DNA of 64,000 nucleotides from Pandoraea captiosa (GTDB lineage: Bacteria; Pseudomonadota; Gammaproteobacteria; Burkholderiales; Burkholderiaceae). A program made the translations under genes and the position numbers. The stretch's first letter is position 1; the number at the start of each line of letters is the position of its first letter. Under the pieces are notes generated by a model. It was not told the DNA's origin, did no database searches, and was given only the letters and a program-made list of their open reading frames with translations. Below are positions 28,128 through 37,635 of the stretch, in pieces. The stretch covers positions 1,116,001 through 1,180,000 of the forward strand of contig NZ_CABPSQ010000002.1 of NCBI RefSeq assembly GCF_902459775.1, in the 5' to 3' direction.

Positions 28128-29084
28128 ATGGAAATCAAATGGCTTGAGGACTTCGTGTCGCTCGCCAAGACGAACAGTTTCAGCCGCTCTGCGGAATTGC
28201 GTCATGTGACGCAGCCGGCGTTCTCACGTCGCATTCAATCGCTCGAAGCGTGGCTCGGCAGCGAGCTCATCGATCGGTCGAGCTACCCAACTCGCCTCAC
28301 GCCCGCAGGCGAGGTGTTCTACGAGCAGGCGCTGGCATTGCTGGCGCAGGCGCAGGAAGCGCGCGCGCTGCTGCGAGAACAACGCTCAGCAGACCACTCG
28401 GTGATCGATTTCGCCGTGCCGCATACGCTCTCCATGACCTTTTTCCCGCGCTGGCTGAAGCTGCTGGAAAAGCGCATGGGCCTGTTGCGCACGCGTTTGC
28501 GCGCGCTCAACGTGCACGACGCGGCCATGTCGCTCACCGATGGCGGCTGCGACTTGCTGATGTGCTATTACCATCCGAGCCAGCCGTTGCAGCTCGACGC
28601 TGCGCGCTACGAGATGATCGTGCTCGGCAGCGAGCGCTTCAGTCCCTACAGCGCGCCGACCCCGCAGAAGCGGGCACGATTCAAGCTGCCCGGTACCCCT
28701 GAAGCGCCCGTGCCGTACCTGGCCTATACGTCGAACGCCTATCTCGGGCGCATGGCGGACCTGCTGGTGGGCGATGTGGCGAGCCGCCCGCATCTGGACA
28801 AGGTTTACGAGACGGACATGGCAGAGGCGCTCAAGGCGATGGTGCTTGCCGGGCATGGCGTGGCATTTCTGCCGGAGAGCGCGGTGATCGACTCGGTCGC
28901 GCGCGACGAGCTCATCGATCTGGCGCCGTCCGGCAAGGCGTCCACGCCGTGGCATCTGGACATGGAGATCCGCCTGTACCGCGACCGTCTTGCCCACGCG
29001 GACGCCAGCAATCGGCGCGAGCGTACCAAGCGCGACGTGGTCGAAGCGTTCTGGCAGGCGGTGCGGGATCAGGTGAAGGGCTGA
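28128..29084 (+). CDS. LysR family transcriptional regulator
   Basis: A 318-residue LysR regulator. The winged HTH is at residues 1-60 (WLEDFVSLAKTNSFSRSAEL, then VTQPAFSRRIQSLE); the rest is a periplasmic-binding-protein-like effector domain. It lies 191 bp upstream of gdhA on the same strand, with a T-N11-A palindrome between them, suggesting that it controls glutamate dehydrogenase. Some features resemble the HypT/YjiE group of LysR proteins, but I would not name it. Start at ATG 28128 because the HTH begins there. Confidence 0.88.
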   Translation: MEIKWLEDFVSLAKTNSFSRSAELRHVTQPAFSRRIQSLEAWLGSELIDRSSYPTRLTPAGEVFYEQALALLAQAQEARALLREQRSADHSVIDFAVPHTLSMTFFPRWLKLLEKRMGLLRTRLRALNVHDAAMSLTDGGCDLLMCYYHPSQPLQLDAARYEMIVLGSERFSPYSAPTPQKRARFKLPGTPEAPVPYLAYTSNAYLGRMADLLVGDVASRPHLDKVYETDMAEALKAMVLAGHGVAFLPESAVIDSVARDELIDLAPSGKASTPWHLDMEIRLYRDRLAHADASNRRERTKRDVVEAFWQAVRDQVKG

Positions 29085-29141
29085 CGGCTGACGGTCCGAA
29101 GGCCTCGCCGGCATGGCAGGCTTTGCGGGCCCGGCGCAAAA

Positions 29142-29160
29142 CTATGCAGAAAATGCATAG
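29142..29160 (+). promoter_or_regulatory. Palindrome CTATGCA-N5-TGCATAG, candidate LysR-type site
   Basis: A perfect 7-bp inverted repeat with a 5-bp spacer that contains the LysR consensus T-N11-A as TGCAGAAAATGCA. It lies 115 bp upstream of gdhA and 57 bp downstream of the LysR gene stop. Confidence 0.55.
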
Positions 29161-29275
29161 ATGCATGTTTATTCGGCATTGGATTGTTGTTTGCGGTTCT
29201 TTGTAAAGTGCGAGCCATTCGTGTCGCTGGCGCGGTGTGTGCCGGCGGTGCAGATTGAAGCCGGAGAATCCAACG

Positions 29276-30562
29276 ATGTCTCAAACGTCACATGCCTTGC
29301 CTTCTTACCTCGACGCCGAACACCTCGGTCCGTGGGGTAACTACCTTCAACAGGTCGATCGCGTCACCCCCTATCTCGGTTCGCTCTCGCGCTGGGTCGA
29401 AACCCTCAAGCGCCCGAAGCGTATCCTCGTGGTCGACTGCCCGATCGAGCTCGACAACGGCACCATCGCCCACTTCGAGGGCTATCGCGTTCAGCACAAC
29501 ACGTCGCGCGGCCCCGGCAAGGGCGGTGTGCGTTTCCATCAGGACGTGACGCTGTCCGAAGTCATGGCGCTGTCGGCCTGGATGTCGGTCAAGAACGCTG
29601 CGGTGAACGTGCCTTACGGCGGCGCCAAGGGCGGTATCCGTGTCGATCCGCGCAAGCTTTCGCGCGGCGAACTCGAGCGTCTCACGCGCCGTTACACCAG
29701 CGAAATCAACATCATCATCGGGCCGACGAAGGACATTCCGGCGCCGGACGTCAACACCAATGAGCAGATCATGGCGTGGATGATGGATACCTACTCGATG
29801 AACGAGGGTTCCACGGCCACGGGCGTGGTGACCGGCAAGCCGATCTCGCTGGGTGGCTCGCTGGGCCGTCGCGAAGCGACCGGTCGCGGGGTGTTCGTGG
29901 TGAGCTGCGAAGCGGCCCGCCGTCTGGGCATGGACGTGCGCGGTGCGCGCGTGATCGTGCAGGGCTTCGGCAATGTGGGCGGTATCGCCGCGCGCCTGTT
30001 CGCGGAAGCCGGTGCCCATGTCGTGGGCGTGCAGGATCACACCGGCACGATCTACAAGTCGGACGGTCTCGATGTGCCGAACCTGCTCAAGCACGTGGCC
30101 GAGACCGGCGGTGTGGGCGGCTTCCCGGCGGCCGAGGCGATCAAGGACGACGAATTCTGGTCGCTCGACTGCGAATTCCTGATCCCGGCGGCGCTGGAAA
30201 ACCAGATTACCGAGAAGAACGCCGACAAGATCCGCGCGAAGGTCGTGGTTGAAGGCGCCAATGGCCCGACGACGACGGCTGCGGACGACATCCTGCGTAG
30301 CAAGAACATTCTCGTCGTGCCGGACGTGGTCGCCAACGCCGGCGGCGTGACCGTGTCGTACTTCGAGTGGGTTCAGGACTTCTCGAGCTTCTTCTGGACG
30401 GAGGAAGAGATCAATCACCGTCTGGAGCGCATCATGCGCGAAGCATTCGACGGCGTGTGGCATGTCGCACAGGAACATCAGGTTTCCTTGCGTACAGCGG
30501 CATTCATCGTCGCGTGTACCCGCATTTTGCAGGCGCGCGAAATGCGCGGTCTGTACCCCTGA
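29276..30562 (+). CDS. gdhA: Glutamate dehydrogenase (Glu/Leu/Phe/Val dehydrogenase family)
   Basis: A 428-residue oxidoreductase interconverting glutamate and 2-oxoglutarate plus ammonia. Substrate-site landmarks [11 protein letters not shown] and [13 protein letters not shown] (with catalytic Lys) lie at residues 82-125; [14 protein letters not shown] follows; the Rossmann motif is [21 protein letters not shown] near 228. Length and pattern suit the hexameric ~47 kDa class, NAD-preferring in many relatives, but cofactor preference is not certain. Start at ATG 29276 after CCGGAGAATCCAACG. Its place directly before gltIJKL links glutamate import to deamination. Confidence 0.93.
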   Translation: MSQTSHALPSYLDAEHLGPWGNYLQQVDRVTPYLGSLSRWVETLKRPKRILVVDCPIELDNGTIAHFEGYRVQHNTSRGPGKGGVRFHQDVTLSEVMALSAWMSVKNAAVNVPYGGAKGGIRVDPRKLSRGELERLTRRYTSEINIIIGPTKDIPAPDVNTNEQIMAWMMDTYSMNEGSTATGVVTGKPISLGGSLGRREATGRGVFVVSCEAARRLGMDVRGARVIVQGFGNVGGIAARLFAEAGAHVVGVQDHTGTIYKSDGLDVPNLLKHVAETGGVGGFPAAEAIKDDEFWSLDCEFLIPAALENQITEKNADKIRAKVVVEGANGPTTTAADDILRSKNILVVPDVVANAGGVTVSYFEWVQDFSSFFWTEEEINHRLERIMREAFDGVWHVAQEHQVSLRTAAFIVACTRILQAREMRGLYP

Positions 30563-30590
30563 TCCGGTAACGCTTGCAGGTAAGTAGTAA

Positions 30591-30606
30591 TACGCATTAG
30601 TGCGTA
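30591..30606 (+). promoter_or_regulatory. Palindrome TACGCA-N4-TGCGTA
   Basis: A perfect 6-bp inverted repeat with a TTAG spacer, 29 bp after the gdhA stop and followed by AAAAAGG. It is the first of three inverted repeats in the gdhA-gltI spacer. Confidence 0.5.
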
Positions 30607-30611
30607 AAAAG

Positions 30612-30660
30612 GAATGTTCGGGGCGAGTTACGTCAAAAAAGACGTCCGTTCCGAACATTC
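30612..30660 (+). promoter_or_regulatory. Nested inverted repeats upstream of gltI
   Basis: Outer arms GAATGTTCGG and CCGAACATTC (10 bp, perfect) enclose an inner perfect hairpin ACGTC-AAAAAA-GACGT. No T-run follows on the plus strand, so it is not a classical terminator for gdhA; a protein-binding site or leader-RNA structure is more likely. Confidence 0.55.
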
Positions 30661-30675
30661 GAGAATAAAAAAATG

Positions 30676-30710
30676 GGCAAATGCAGTGCTAAAATGCACT
30701 GGTTTTTGCC
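30676..30710 (+). promoter_or_regulatory. Palindrome centred on an extended -10 box immediately before the gltI Shine-Dalgarno
   Basis: GGCAAA...TTTGCC flanks CAGTGC-TAAAAT-GCACTG. The central TAAAAT (30690-30695) with upstream TG makes an extended -10 promoter element (TGCTAAAAT), and AAGGAG starts at 30711. Either a repressor covers the -10, or the RNA folds just before the ribosome-binding site. Confidence 0.5.
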
Positions 30711-30724
30711 AAGGAGACCAAGGA

Positions 30725-31648
30725 ATGACCCTCTCAAAAATTGCGTTGGCGATGTGCTGTGTTGGCCTGATGGCAGGTGCTGCTCAGGCTCAGGAAGCGG
30801 GTACTCTCAAGAAGATCAAGGACACGGGCGTCATTTCGCTGGGGCACCGCGAATCGTCGATTCCGTTCTCGTTCTATGACAACCAACACAATGTCGTGGG
30901 CTATGCCAACGACGTGGCTCAGGCGATCGTTGCCGAAGTCAAGAAGGAACTGAAGCTGACGAAGCTCGAAGTCAAGCAGACGCCGATTACGTCGCAGAAC
31001 CGCATTCCGCTGGTCCAGAACGGCACGATCGACATCGAGTGCGGTTCGACCACGAACAACGCGGATCGTCAGAAGCAAGCCGCGTTCTCGAACACGTTCT
31101 TCATCATCGGCACGCGTTTGCTGACCAAGAACACTTCGGGCGTGAAGGATTTCGCAGACCTGAAGGGTAAGAACGTCGTCACGACGGCTGGCACCACGTC
31201 CGAGCGTCTGCTGCGCGAGATGAACCAGAAAGAAAATCTGGGCATGAACATTATCAGCTCCAAGGATCACGGCGAAGCTGCGATCACGCTGCATTCGGGC
31301 CGTGCGGTGGCGTTCATGATGGATGACGCCCTGCTCGCCGGCGAGCGCGCGAAGTTCAAGGATGCGAAGGACTACAGCATCGTGGGCAAACCGCAATCGT
31401 ACGAAGCCTACGGCTGCATGATGCGCAAGGACGATCCGGCCTTCAAGAAGGTGGTGGACAAGGCTGTTGCGGATTACCAGAAGTCGGGTCAGGCACAGAA
31501 GGATTACGCGAAGTGGTTCCAGCAGCCGATCGCCGCACTGGCTCAGAATAACCAGCCGGGGCCGAATATGGACTTCCCGCCGTCGGCTGAAATGGCCGCA
31601 CTGTGGAAAGCGCCGAACGACAATGCTGACGTCCAGGGCACCAAGTAA
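30725..31648 (+). CDS. gltI: Glutamate/aspartate ABC transporter substrate-binding protein
   Basis: A 307-residue periplasmic binding protein. A signal peptide of about 22 residues (hydrophobic ALAMCCVGLMAGAAQA) is cleaved after AQA. The mature part has the SBP_bac_3 pattern: SIPFSFYDNQHNVVGYANDV, IDIECGSTTNNADRQ and MMRKDDPAFKKVVD. ECGSTTNN is typical of the acidic amino acid binding GltI/DEBP group. Start at ATG 30725 after AAGGAGACCAAGGA; the upstream open frame lacks a signal peptide. First gene of gltIJKL; a strong terminator 43 bp downstream should make the binding protein more abundant than the membrane part. Confidence 0.94.
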   Translation: MTLSKIALAMCCVGLMAGAAQAQEAGTLKKIKDTGVISLGHRESSIPFSFYDNQHNVVGYANDVAQAIVAEVKKELKLTKLEVKQTPITSQNRIPLVQNGTIDIECGSTTNNADRQKQAAFSNTFFIIGTRLLTKNTSGVKDFADLKGKNVVTTAGTTSERLLREMNQKENLGMNIISSKDHGEAAITLHSGRAVAFMMDDALLAGERAKFKDAKDYSIVGKPQSYEAYGCMMRKDDPAFKKVVDKAVADYQKSGQAQKDYAKWFQQPIAALAQNNQPGPNMDFPPSAEMAALWKAPNDNADVQGTK

Positions 31649-31691
31649 GCCGACAGGCGTATTGGTTTGCCAGGCGTAAGTACGTAATGCT

Positions 31692-31725
31692 GAAGCGGAA
31701 GGAGTCGATCCTTCCGCTTCTTTTT
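31692..31725 (+). terminator. Intra-operon intrinsic terminator between gltI and gltJ
   Basis: A perfect 12-bp stem GAAGCGGAAGGA / TCCTTCCGCTTC with a 5-nt loop GTCGA and a following TTTTT. Partial read-through would let gltJKL be expressed at a lower level than gltI. Confidence 0.92.
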
Positions 31726-31753
31726 AAGCAAGACAAGTAGAAAAGGGGAGATC

Positions 31754-32494
31754 ATGGCTCTCGGTCTCGATTTCAGTTTTTTCTTCCAGCCGGTGGCTAC
31801 CGGCGAGAACACCACCTACTTCGGGTGGGTGCTCTCGGGCCTCAAGCTCACGCTTGAAGTCGGCCTCGGCGGCTGGATCATTGCGCTTATCGTCGGCTCC
31901 GTGCTCGGCGTGATGCGTACCATTCCAAACAAATGGATTTCCGGATTCGCGGCGGCTTACGTCGAACTGTTCCGGAACATCCCGCTGCTCGTGCAGTTGT
32001 TCTTCTGGTACTACGTGGCCCCCGACTTCCTGCCCGAAGCGGTTCGTCAGTGGCTGTTCTCGCTCAACCCGTCGAACGTCTCGCTGCTCACCGGTGTGGT
32101 GGGTCTCGGTCTCTTTACGGCGGCGCGTGTGTGCGAACAGGTGCGCTCCGGGATCAATTCGTTGCCGAAGGGCCAGAAGAATGCCGGTCTTGCGATGGGG
32201 CTGACGCTCCCGCAAACGTATCGTTTCGTGCTTCTGCCGGTGGCCTTCCGTGTGGTGATCCCGCCGATCACCTCGGAATTCGTCAACATCTTCAAGAACT
32301 CGGCCGTGATCTCGACCGTGAACTTGCTGGAACTGACGGGTCAGGGCAAGCAGCTCATCGATTACACGGCCCATAGCTACGAGTCGTTCATTGTCGTGAC
32401 GATCGCTTACATGATCATCAACATCGCGGTGCTGGTGCTCATGCGCTTCATCGAAGCCAAGACCCGCCTGCCGGGCTACATCGGGGGCAAATAA
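31754..32494 (+). CDS. gltJ: Glutamate/aspartate ABC transporter permease GltJ
   Basis: A 246-residue inner-membrane permease of the His/Glu/Gln/Arg/opine family. Membrane helices are visible at about residues 25-55, 70-90, 105-120 and 205-235. The EAA loop that contacts the ATPase is around [29 protein letters not shown] precedes the ATG. Its stop overlaps the gltK start by one base (TAATG), so translation is coupled. Confidence 0.93.
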   Translation: MALGLDFSFFFQPVATGENTTYFGWVLSGLKLTLEVGLGGWIIALIVGSVLGVMRTIPNKWISGFAAAYVELFRNIPLLVQLFFWYYVAPDFLPEAVRQWLFSLNPSNVSLLTGVVGLGLFTAARVCEQVRSGINSLPKGQKNAGLAMGLTLPQTYRFVLLPVAFRVVIPPITSEFVNIFKNSAVISTVNLLELTGQGKQLIDYTAHSYESFIVVTIAYMIINIAVLVLMRFIEAKTRLPGYIGGK

Positions 32495-33174
32495 TGGGTG
32501 AGATCTTCGCATGGGGCGGCGCCATCGACGCGATGCCGCTGCTCATCAAGGGCATGGTGACCACGCTGCAGATCACGGCGCTGGCCGTGGTCGTCGGCAT
32601 CATCTGGGGCACGCTGCTCGCGATGATGCGTCTGTCGGGCGTTGCGCCGCTGAAATGGTTCGCGGATCTGTACGTGAACGTGTTCCGCTCGATCCCGCTG
32701 CTGATGGTGCTGCTGTGGTTCTTCCTGATCGTGCCGCAGGTGCTGCGTTCGTTGCTGGACGTGCCGCCGACGTGGGACATCCGGATGGTCTCGGCGCTGG
32801 TGGCCTTCTCGCTGTTCGAAGCAGCGTATTATTCGGAAATCATCCGCGCCGGTATCCAGAGCGTGTCGCGTGGCCAGATGTCGGCTGCCTTCGCGCTGGG
32901 CATGTCTTACTGGCAGGCGATGGGCCTCGTGGTGCTGCCGCAGGCGTTCCGTAACATGGTGCCGTTGCTGCTCACGCAGGGCATCATTCTGTTCCAGGAT
33001 ACCTCGCTCGTGTACGCGATCGCCTTGTCCGATTTCTTCGGTATGGCGTACTCGGTCGGTCAGCGTGACGGCACGCTGCCTGCCATGATTGTGTTTGCCG
33101 GAGCGATCTACTTTGTGATCTGCTTCACGGTTTCGATGTTGGTTAAACGTCTTCAAAAGAGGTTGGCGAAATGA
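32494..33174 (+). CDS. gltK: Glutamate/aspartate ABC transporter permease GltK
   Basis: A 226-residue permease partner of GltJ, with about five hydrophobic segments and the EAA-loop pattern [20 protein letters not shown]. The conserved N-terminal part [16 protein letters not shown] matches the family. Start and stop overlap neighbours (TAATG with gltJ, ATGA with gltL), indicating one translationally coupled transcript. Confidence 0.93.
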   Translation: MGEIFAWGGAIDAMPLLIKGMVTTLQITALAVVVGIIWGTLLAMMRLSGVAPLKWFADLYVNVFRSIPLLMVLLWFFLIVPQVLRSLLDVPPTWDIRMVSALVAFSLFEAAYYSEIIRAGIQSVSRGQMSAAFALGMSYWQAMGLVVLPQAFRNMVPLLLTQGIILFQDTSLVYAIALSDFFGMAYSVGQRDGTLPAMIVFAGAIYFVICFTVSMLVKRLQKRLAK

Positions 33175-33896
33175 TTACCCTGAAAAACGTCTCCAAGTGG
33201 TACGGCCAGTTCCAGGTGCTCACGGACTGCTCCACTGAAGTCAAGAAGGGTGAAGTCGTGGTGGTGTGCGGCCCGTCGGGTTCGGGCAAGTCCACGCTCA
33301 TCAAGACCGTCAACGGTCTGGAGCCGATCCAGCAAGGCGAGATCATCGTCGATGGCACGTCGGTCGCCGATCCGAAGACGAACCTGGCCAAGCTGCGCTC
33401 GCGCGTCGGCATGGTGTTCCAACACTTCGAACTGTTCCCGCATCTGTCGATTACCGAAAACCTGACGCTCGCACAGGTCAAGGTACTCGGTCGCAGCAAG
33501 GAAGCTGCGCGCGACAAGGGGCTCAAGCTGCTCGAGCGCGTGGGCCTGAAGGCGCACGCTCACAAGTTCCCGGGGCAGCTCTCGGGCGGTCAGCAGCAAC
33601 GTGTGGCGATCGCCCGTGCCCTGTGCATGGACCCGATCGCCATGTTGTTCGACGAGCCGACCTCGGCGCTCGACCCGGAAATGATCAACGAAGTGCTCGA
33701 CGTGATGGTCGAACTGGCTCAGGAAGGCATGACCATGATGGTGGTCACGCACGAAATGGGCTTCGCCAAGAAGGTGGCCAATCGCGTGATCTTCATGGAT
33801 CAGGGCATCATCGTCGAAGACGATCAGAAGGACGAGTTCTTCGCGAACCCGAAGTCGGACCGCGCCAAGGACTTCCTGGCCAAGATCCTGCACTGA
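33171..33896 (+). CDS. gltL: Glutamate/aspartate ABC transporter ATP-binding protein GltL
   Basis: A 241-residue ABC ATPase: Walker [10 protein letters not shown] near residue 34, signature [15 protein letters not shown] near 136, Walker [13 protein letters not shown] near 160 and switch His in VVTHEMGFA. This is the polar-amino-acid class. Overlaps gltK by 4 bp. A UUCG-loop terminator follows 50 bp downstream and closes the operon. Confidence 0.95.
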   Translation: MITLKNVSKWYGQFQVLTDCSTEVKKGEVVVVCGPSGSGKSTLIKTVNGLEPIQQGEIIVDGTSVADPKTNLAKLRSRVGMVFQHFELFPHLSITENLTLAQVKVLGRSKEAARDKGLKLLERVGLKAHAHKFPGQLSGGQQQRVAIARALCMDPIAMLFDEPTSALDPEMINEVLDVMVELAQEGMTMMVVTHEMGFAKKVANRVIFMDQGIIVEDDQKDEFFANPKSDRAKDFLAKILH

Positions 33897-33946
33897 TCGG
33901 CCGTCGCGACGCCGGTGTCATCGACGTCGCCGGCTGCGGAATGAAG

Positions 33947-33974
33947 AAAGCGTGCCTTCGGGCACGCTTTTTTT
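33947..33974 (+). terminator. Intrinsic terminator of the glt operon
   Basis: A perfect 10-bp stem AAAGCGTGCC / GGCACGCTTT with a TTCG tetraloop, continuing into further Ts. Confidence 0.93.
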
Positions 33975-34014
33975 GTGTCTTGCCGTAGTGATGTGGGTCG
34001 CGTCGGCCTTGTCA

Positions 34015-34041
34015 GCGTTACTGGTGCTACTGGCGTTACTG
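34015..34041 (+). repeat. 9-bp tandem repeat running into a minus-strand stop codon
   Basis: GCGTTACTG, GTGCTACTG and GCGTTACTG, 3 units. The third overlaps the stop codon (34036-34038, minus strand) of the glutamine amidotransferase gene. Confidence 0.75.
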
Positions 34042-34866
34042 GCAGGCGGTGTTCTGCGCATTGCGCAGGCGCACGGCTTCTGGAATCGGCACGACCGTGC
34101 GCAGCGTCGGCGCGCCTTTCTCGAACAGGATCAGTTCGCCCGGCTCGAAGGTCGTCCAGACTTCGTTATCGGTGAGGGGGGCCGTGGCGATTACGGCGAC
34201 CCGATCGGCCGGCGTGGTGAACTTGGCGAAGTCGATTTCCCAGTCGGCGTCGATCAGATGCGCCTTGGTGAACGGCCACTGACGGGCAATGAAGTGCAGC
34301 CGGGTCGAGCAGTGCGCAATCAGCGCCTGACCGTTCGAGAGCACGAAGTTGAACACGCCATGACGGGTGATCGTGCGCGTGATGTCTTCAACGGCGTGAA
34401 AGAGCTCGTCGAGCGGCGGCTGCGAGCCGGGGAAGCGCTTGCGCAGCCCCTGCATGATGTCGCAGAAGGCCCGCTCGCTGTCGGTCGTGCCGACCGGCTG
34501 GTAGACGCCGGAGAGGAACGGATCGTAATCGTGCAGATCGCCGTTGTGAGCGAAGATCCAGTGGCGTCCCCACAATTCGCGCTGGAACGGATGGCAATTC
34601 TCCAGCTCGACGATGCCCTGCGTCGCCTTGCGGATATGGGCGATGACGTTCTTGGACTTGATCGGGTACTTCTTCACCAGTTCGGCGATGGGCGAGTTGG
34701 CTGCGGCCTGATGATCGATGAAGAGGCGGCAGGCCTTGTCCTCGAAAAATGCGATGCCCCAGCCGTCGGCATGGTGATCCGTGCCCCCCCCACGCGCCGC
34801 AAAACCGGTAAATGAGAACGTGATGTCGGTCGGTTCCGCGCAATTCATTGCGAGCAGTTGGCACAT
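34036..34866 (-). CDS. Class II glutamine amidotransferase (YafJ-like)
   Basis: A 276-residue Ntn-hydrolase. Met removal would expose Cys2 (MCQLLAMN) as the N-terminal nucleophile. Further landmarks are [13 protein letters not shown] and [11 protein letters not shown]. It is a stand-alone glutaminase domain, so the acceptor is unknown. The start is fixed by the requirement for Cys2; a TTG 17 codons upstream would bury it. It diverges from pyrC across a 203-bp spacer. Confidence 0.9.
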   Translation of the reverse strand: MCQLLAMNCAEPTDITFSFTGFAARGGGTDHHADGWGIAFFEDKACRLFIDHQAAANSPIAELVKKYPIKSKNVIAHIRKATQGIVELENCHPFQRELWGRHWIFAHNGDLHDYDPFLSGVYQPVGTTDSERAFCDIMQGLRKRFPGSQPPLDELFHAVEDITRTITRHGVFNFVLSNGQALIAHCSTRLHFIARQWPFTKAHLIDADWEIDFAKFTTPADRVAVIATAPLTDNEVWTTFEPGELILFEKGAPTLRTVVPIPEAVRLRNAQNTACQ

Positions 34867-35069
34867 GGGGCGGGCAAATCGATGATTGGCTGCGCACGTC
34901 GTGTTGGAGCGCCGCAACCGTTACAATATGGGGTTACAGAAGCATAGCACCGGCCTCTGTGCACGTACATTCCCGCCCAGGCAGTCCGTCGCGTCGATGC
35001 GTCACCCGTTCGCATCGCGCAGCCACGAACGCATGGGCCAGCCGTCCCTCCAGCCCCCGGAAAACGCTC

Positions 35070-36107
35070 ATGACCACCCAATTGACTATCACCCGTCCCG
35101 ACGACTGGCACTTGCACGTGCGCGATGGCGCCGTGCTCAAGAGCGTGCTGCCCGACAGCGCCCGCCAGTTCGGCCGCGCGATCATCATGCCGAACCTGAA
35201 GCCGCCGGTCACCACGACCGAGCATGCCGCGGCGTATCGCGAGCGCATTCTCGCGGCGCGCCCGGCGGGCAATACGTTCGAGCCGCTCATGACGCTGTAC
35301 CTCACCGACAACACGCCGGCAGAGGAAATCCGTCGCGCGAAGGCCTCGGGCTTCGTCCACGGCGTGAAGCTCTATCCGGCTGGCGCCACCACCAACTCGG
35401 ACGCCGGTGTGACCGATCTGGCCAAGTGCCGCGGTGCGCTCGAGGCAATGCAGGAAGTGGGCATGCCGCTGCTCGTGCACGGGGAAGTGACGAGCGCCGA
35501 CATCGATATCTTCGACCGCGAAAAGGTGTTCATCGACAAGGTGATGTCGCCGCTGCGTCGCGATTTCCCGGGGCTGAAGGTCGTGTTCGAGCACATCACC
35601 ACGAAGGACGCCGCCGAGTACGTCGCCGAAGCCGCCGGCCCCATTGCCGCCACGATCACCCCGCACCATCTGCTGTACAACCGCAACGCCATCTTTACGG
35701 GCGGCATCCGCCCGCATTACTACTGCCTGCCGGTCCTCAAGCGTGAAACGCATCGTGAAGCGCTCGTGAAGGCGGCCACCTCGGGCAGCCCGCGCTTCTT
35801 CCTGGGCACCGACAGCGCCCCGCACGCGCGTGGCGTGAAGGAAGCGGCCTGTGGTTGCGCCGGCTGCTACACCGCGCTGCACGCGGTGGAGCTTTACGCC
35901 GAGGCCTTCGACAACGCGGGGGCGCTCGACAAGTTCGAAGCGTTTGCGAGCTTCCACGGACCGGATTTCTACGAACTGCCGCGCAATGCCGACAAGATCA
36001 CGCTGGTTCGCGAACAGTGGGAATTGCCGGCCGAACTGCCGATGGGCGACGCCACCGTCGTGCCGCTGCGCGCGGGCGAAGTCATCGGCTGGAAGCTCAA
36101 GGACTGA
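35070..36107 (+). CDS. pyrC: Dihydroorotase PyrC (class II, homodimeric type)
   Basis: A 345-residue zinc amidohydrolase of pyrimidine synthesis, closing carbamoyl-aspartate to dihydroorotate. Metal-site motifs: [10 protein letters not shown] near residue 12 (HxH), [12 protein letters not shown] near 100 with the carbamylated Lys, [22 protein letters not shown] and [10 protein letters not shown] near 250 with the catalytic Asp. The length is that of the E. coli-type enzyme. Start at ATG 35070 ([12 protein letters not shown]). The DUF3025 gene follows at 77 bp. Confidence 0.96.
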   Translation: MTTQLTITRPDDWHLHVRDGAVLKSVLPDSARQFGRAIIMPNLKPPVTTTEHAAAYRERILAARPAGNTFEPLMTLYLTDNTPAEEIRRAKASGFVHGVKLYPAGATTNSDAGVTDLAKCRGALEAMQEVGMPLLVHGEVTSADIDIFDREKVFIDKVMSPLRRDFPGLKVVFEHITTKDAAEYVAEAAGPIAATITPHHLLYNRNAIFTGGIRPHYYCLPVLKRETHREALVKAATSGSPRFFLGTDSAPHARGVKEAACGCAGCYTALHAVELYAEAFDNAGALDKFEAFASFHGPDFYELPRNADKITLVREQWELPAELPMGDATVVPLRAGEVIGWKLKD

Positions 36108-36184
36108 CGTTGCATCGCGTATTGCCGTGGGGCGAGATCGACGACGTCGCTGAAGTCCTGGCGTCCCGCGAGGTTCATGCATCC

Positions 36185-37066
36185 ATGTCGTTGATGGCGT
36201 CCACCCGAACGCTCGGTTCGCCCGGTTCACCGGGGGCGGGGACGGGCGTCATCGATGCGCCGACCGGCTTGCCGGACATCGACTGGCGCGCGCCATGGTT
36301 CGAGGCCGTGGCGGCATACGGGCAAAGGGCATTGGCCTGCGACGACTGGCGGCTCGCCCTGTCGACGCAGGCCGATGCCGCGCAATTGGCGACTGGCCAG
36401 GGACAACCGCTGCGCTTCGTCGCCCAGGAGAACCTGCCCGTTGCCACGGCCTACGAGGCGTTCATCGCGGCAACGGGTGGTGTGCCGACACGCCGCAATC
36501 TCCATGACTTCTTCAATGCGCTGATCTGGCTGACGTTCCCGCGCGCCAAGGCCGCGCTCAACGCACGTCAGGCCGGGGCAATCGCGACGGACGGCGTGCA
36601 GGCCACCCGTGGCGCCACGCGCGACGCGGCCACCCTGTTCGATGAGAACGCCGTCCTTTTCGCTTGTAGCGAGCCGTCGCTGGGGGAGGCCCTGCGGGCA
36701 TTCGACTGGCATACGCTTTTCGTCACGCGACGCGCCGATTGGGGGCGCGCCTGCGAAGTCCAGGCATTCGGCCATGCCTTGCTGGAAAAGCTCGTCTCGC
36801 CTTACAAATCGGTGACGGCGCACGCCTGGATCGTCGACGTGCCGCACGACTATTTCGACGCGCCGCCGCTGCAGCGGCGTCGGTGGCTCGACGAACGCAT
36901 CGCACCGCCGCTGATGTCGGCGCCGCTCTCGACGCGTCAATTTGCCCCGCTGCCGGTGCTGGGTATTCCGGGCTGGTGGTCGGCGAATGAGGATCCCGCC
37001 TTTTACCGGGACGCATCGGTCTTTCGGCCGGGGCGCAGGGAAAAGTCCGCGGCAAACGCGCGGTAA
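36185..37066 (+). CDS. DUF3025 domain-containing protein
   Basis: A 293-residue soluble protein matching the DUF3025 family: RFVAQENLPVATAYEAFIA, RNLHDFFNALIWLTFPRAKA and FDENAVLFACSEPSL are its recognisable blocks. Function unknown. The start is uncertain: ATG 36185 has a GAGG about 12 bases upstream, ATG 36194 is possible, and the frame is open further 5' past the pyrC stop. The last codons lie in an 11-bp repeat (37058-37101) which supplies the stop. Confidence 0.8.
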   Translation: MSLMASTRTLGSPGSPGAGTGVIDAPTGLPDIDWRAPWFEAVAAYGQRALACDDWRLALSTQADAAQLATGQGQPLRFVAQENLPVATAYEAFIAATGGVPTRRNLHDFFNALIWLTFPRAKAALNARQAGAIATDGVQATRGATRDAATLFDENAVLFACSEPSLGEALRAFDWHTLFVTRRADWGRACEVQAFGHALLEKLVSPYKSVTAHAWIVDVPHDYFDAPPLQRRRWLDERIAPPLMSAPLSTRQFAPLPVLGIPGWWSANEDPAFYRDASVFRPGRREKSAANAR

Positions 37067-37101
37067 ATGCGCGGTAAGCGGGCGGTAAGTGGGCGGTAGG
37101 G
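37058..37101 (+). repeat. 11-bp tandem repeat spanning the DUF3025 stop codon
   Basis: Four phased units: GCGCGGTAAAT, GCGCGGTAAGC, GGGCGGTAAGT and GGGCGGTAGGG. The first contains the TAA stop (37064-37066). The array ends 53 bp before RNase P RNA and may overlap its promoter. Confidence 0.88.
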
Positions 37102-37154
37102 TCGGCAGGGCGCTTAGGCAGCGAGGCAGGGGGCCGTGATACACTTCGGCCCGC

Positions 37155-37560
<406 letters not shown>

Positions 37561-37577
37561 GCATCCCAACAAAGTGC

Positions 37578-37606
37578 AAAAGGCTCCCATCGGGAGCCTT
37601 TTGTCT
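37578..37606 (+). terminator. Intrinsic terminator after rnpB
   Basis: A perfect 11-bp stem AAAAGGCTCCC / GGGAGCCTTTT with loop ATC, then GTCTTT. The symmetrical A/T flanks mean it may also serve the convergent OsmC gene. Confidence 0.9.
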
Positions 37607-37635
37607 TTGCGCCGCCGTGACAAAGCGGTAGGCAT

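Noticed and set aside
30612-30660. Nested inverted repeat as a rho-independent terminator for gdhA
   Set aside because: No T-run follows on the plus strand; the only T-rich flank is on the opposite strand, where there is no gene to terminate.
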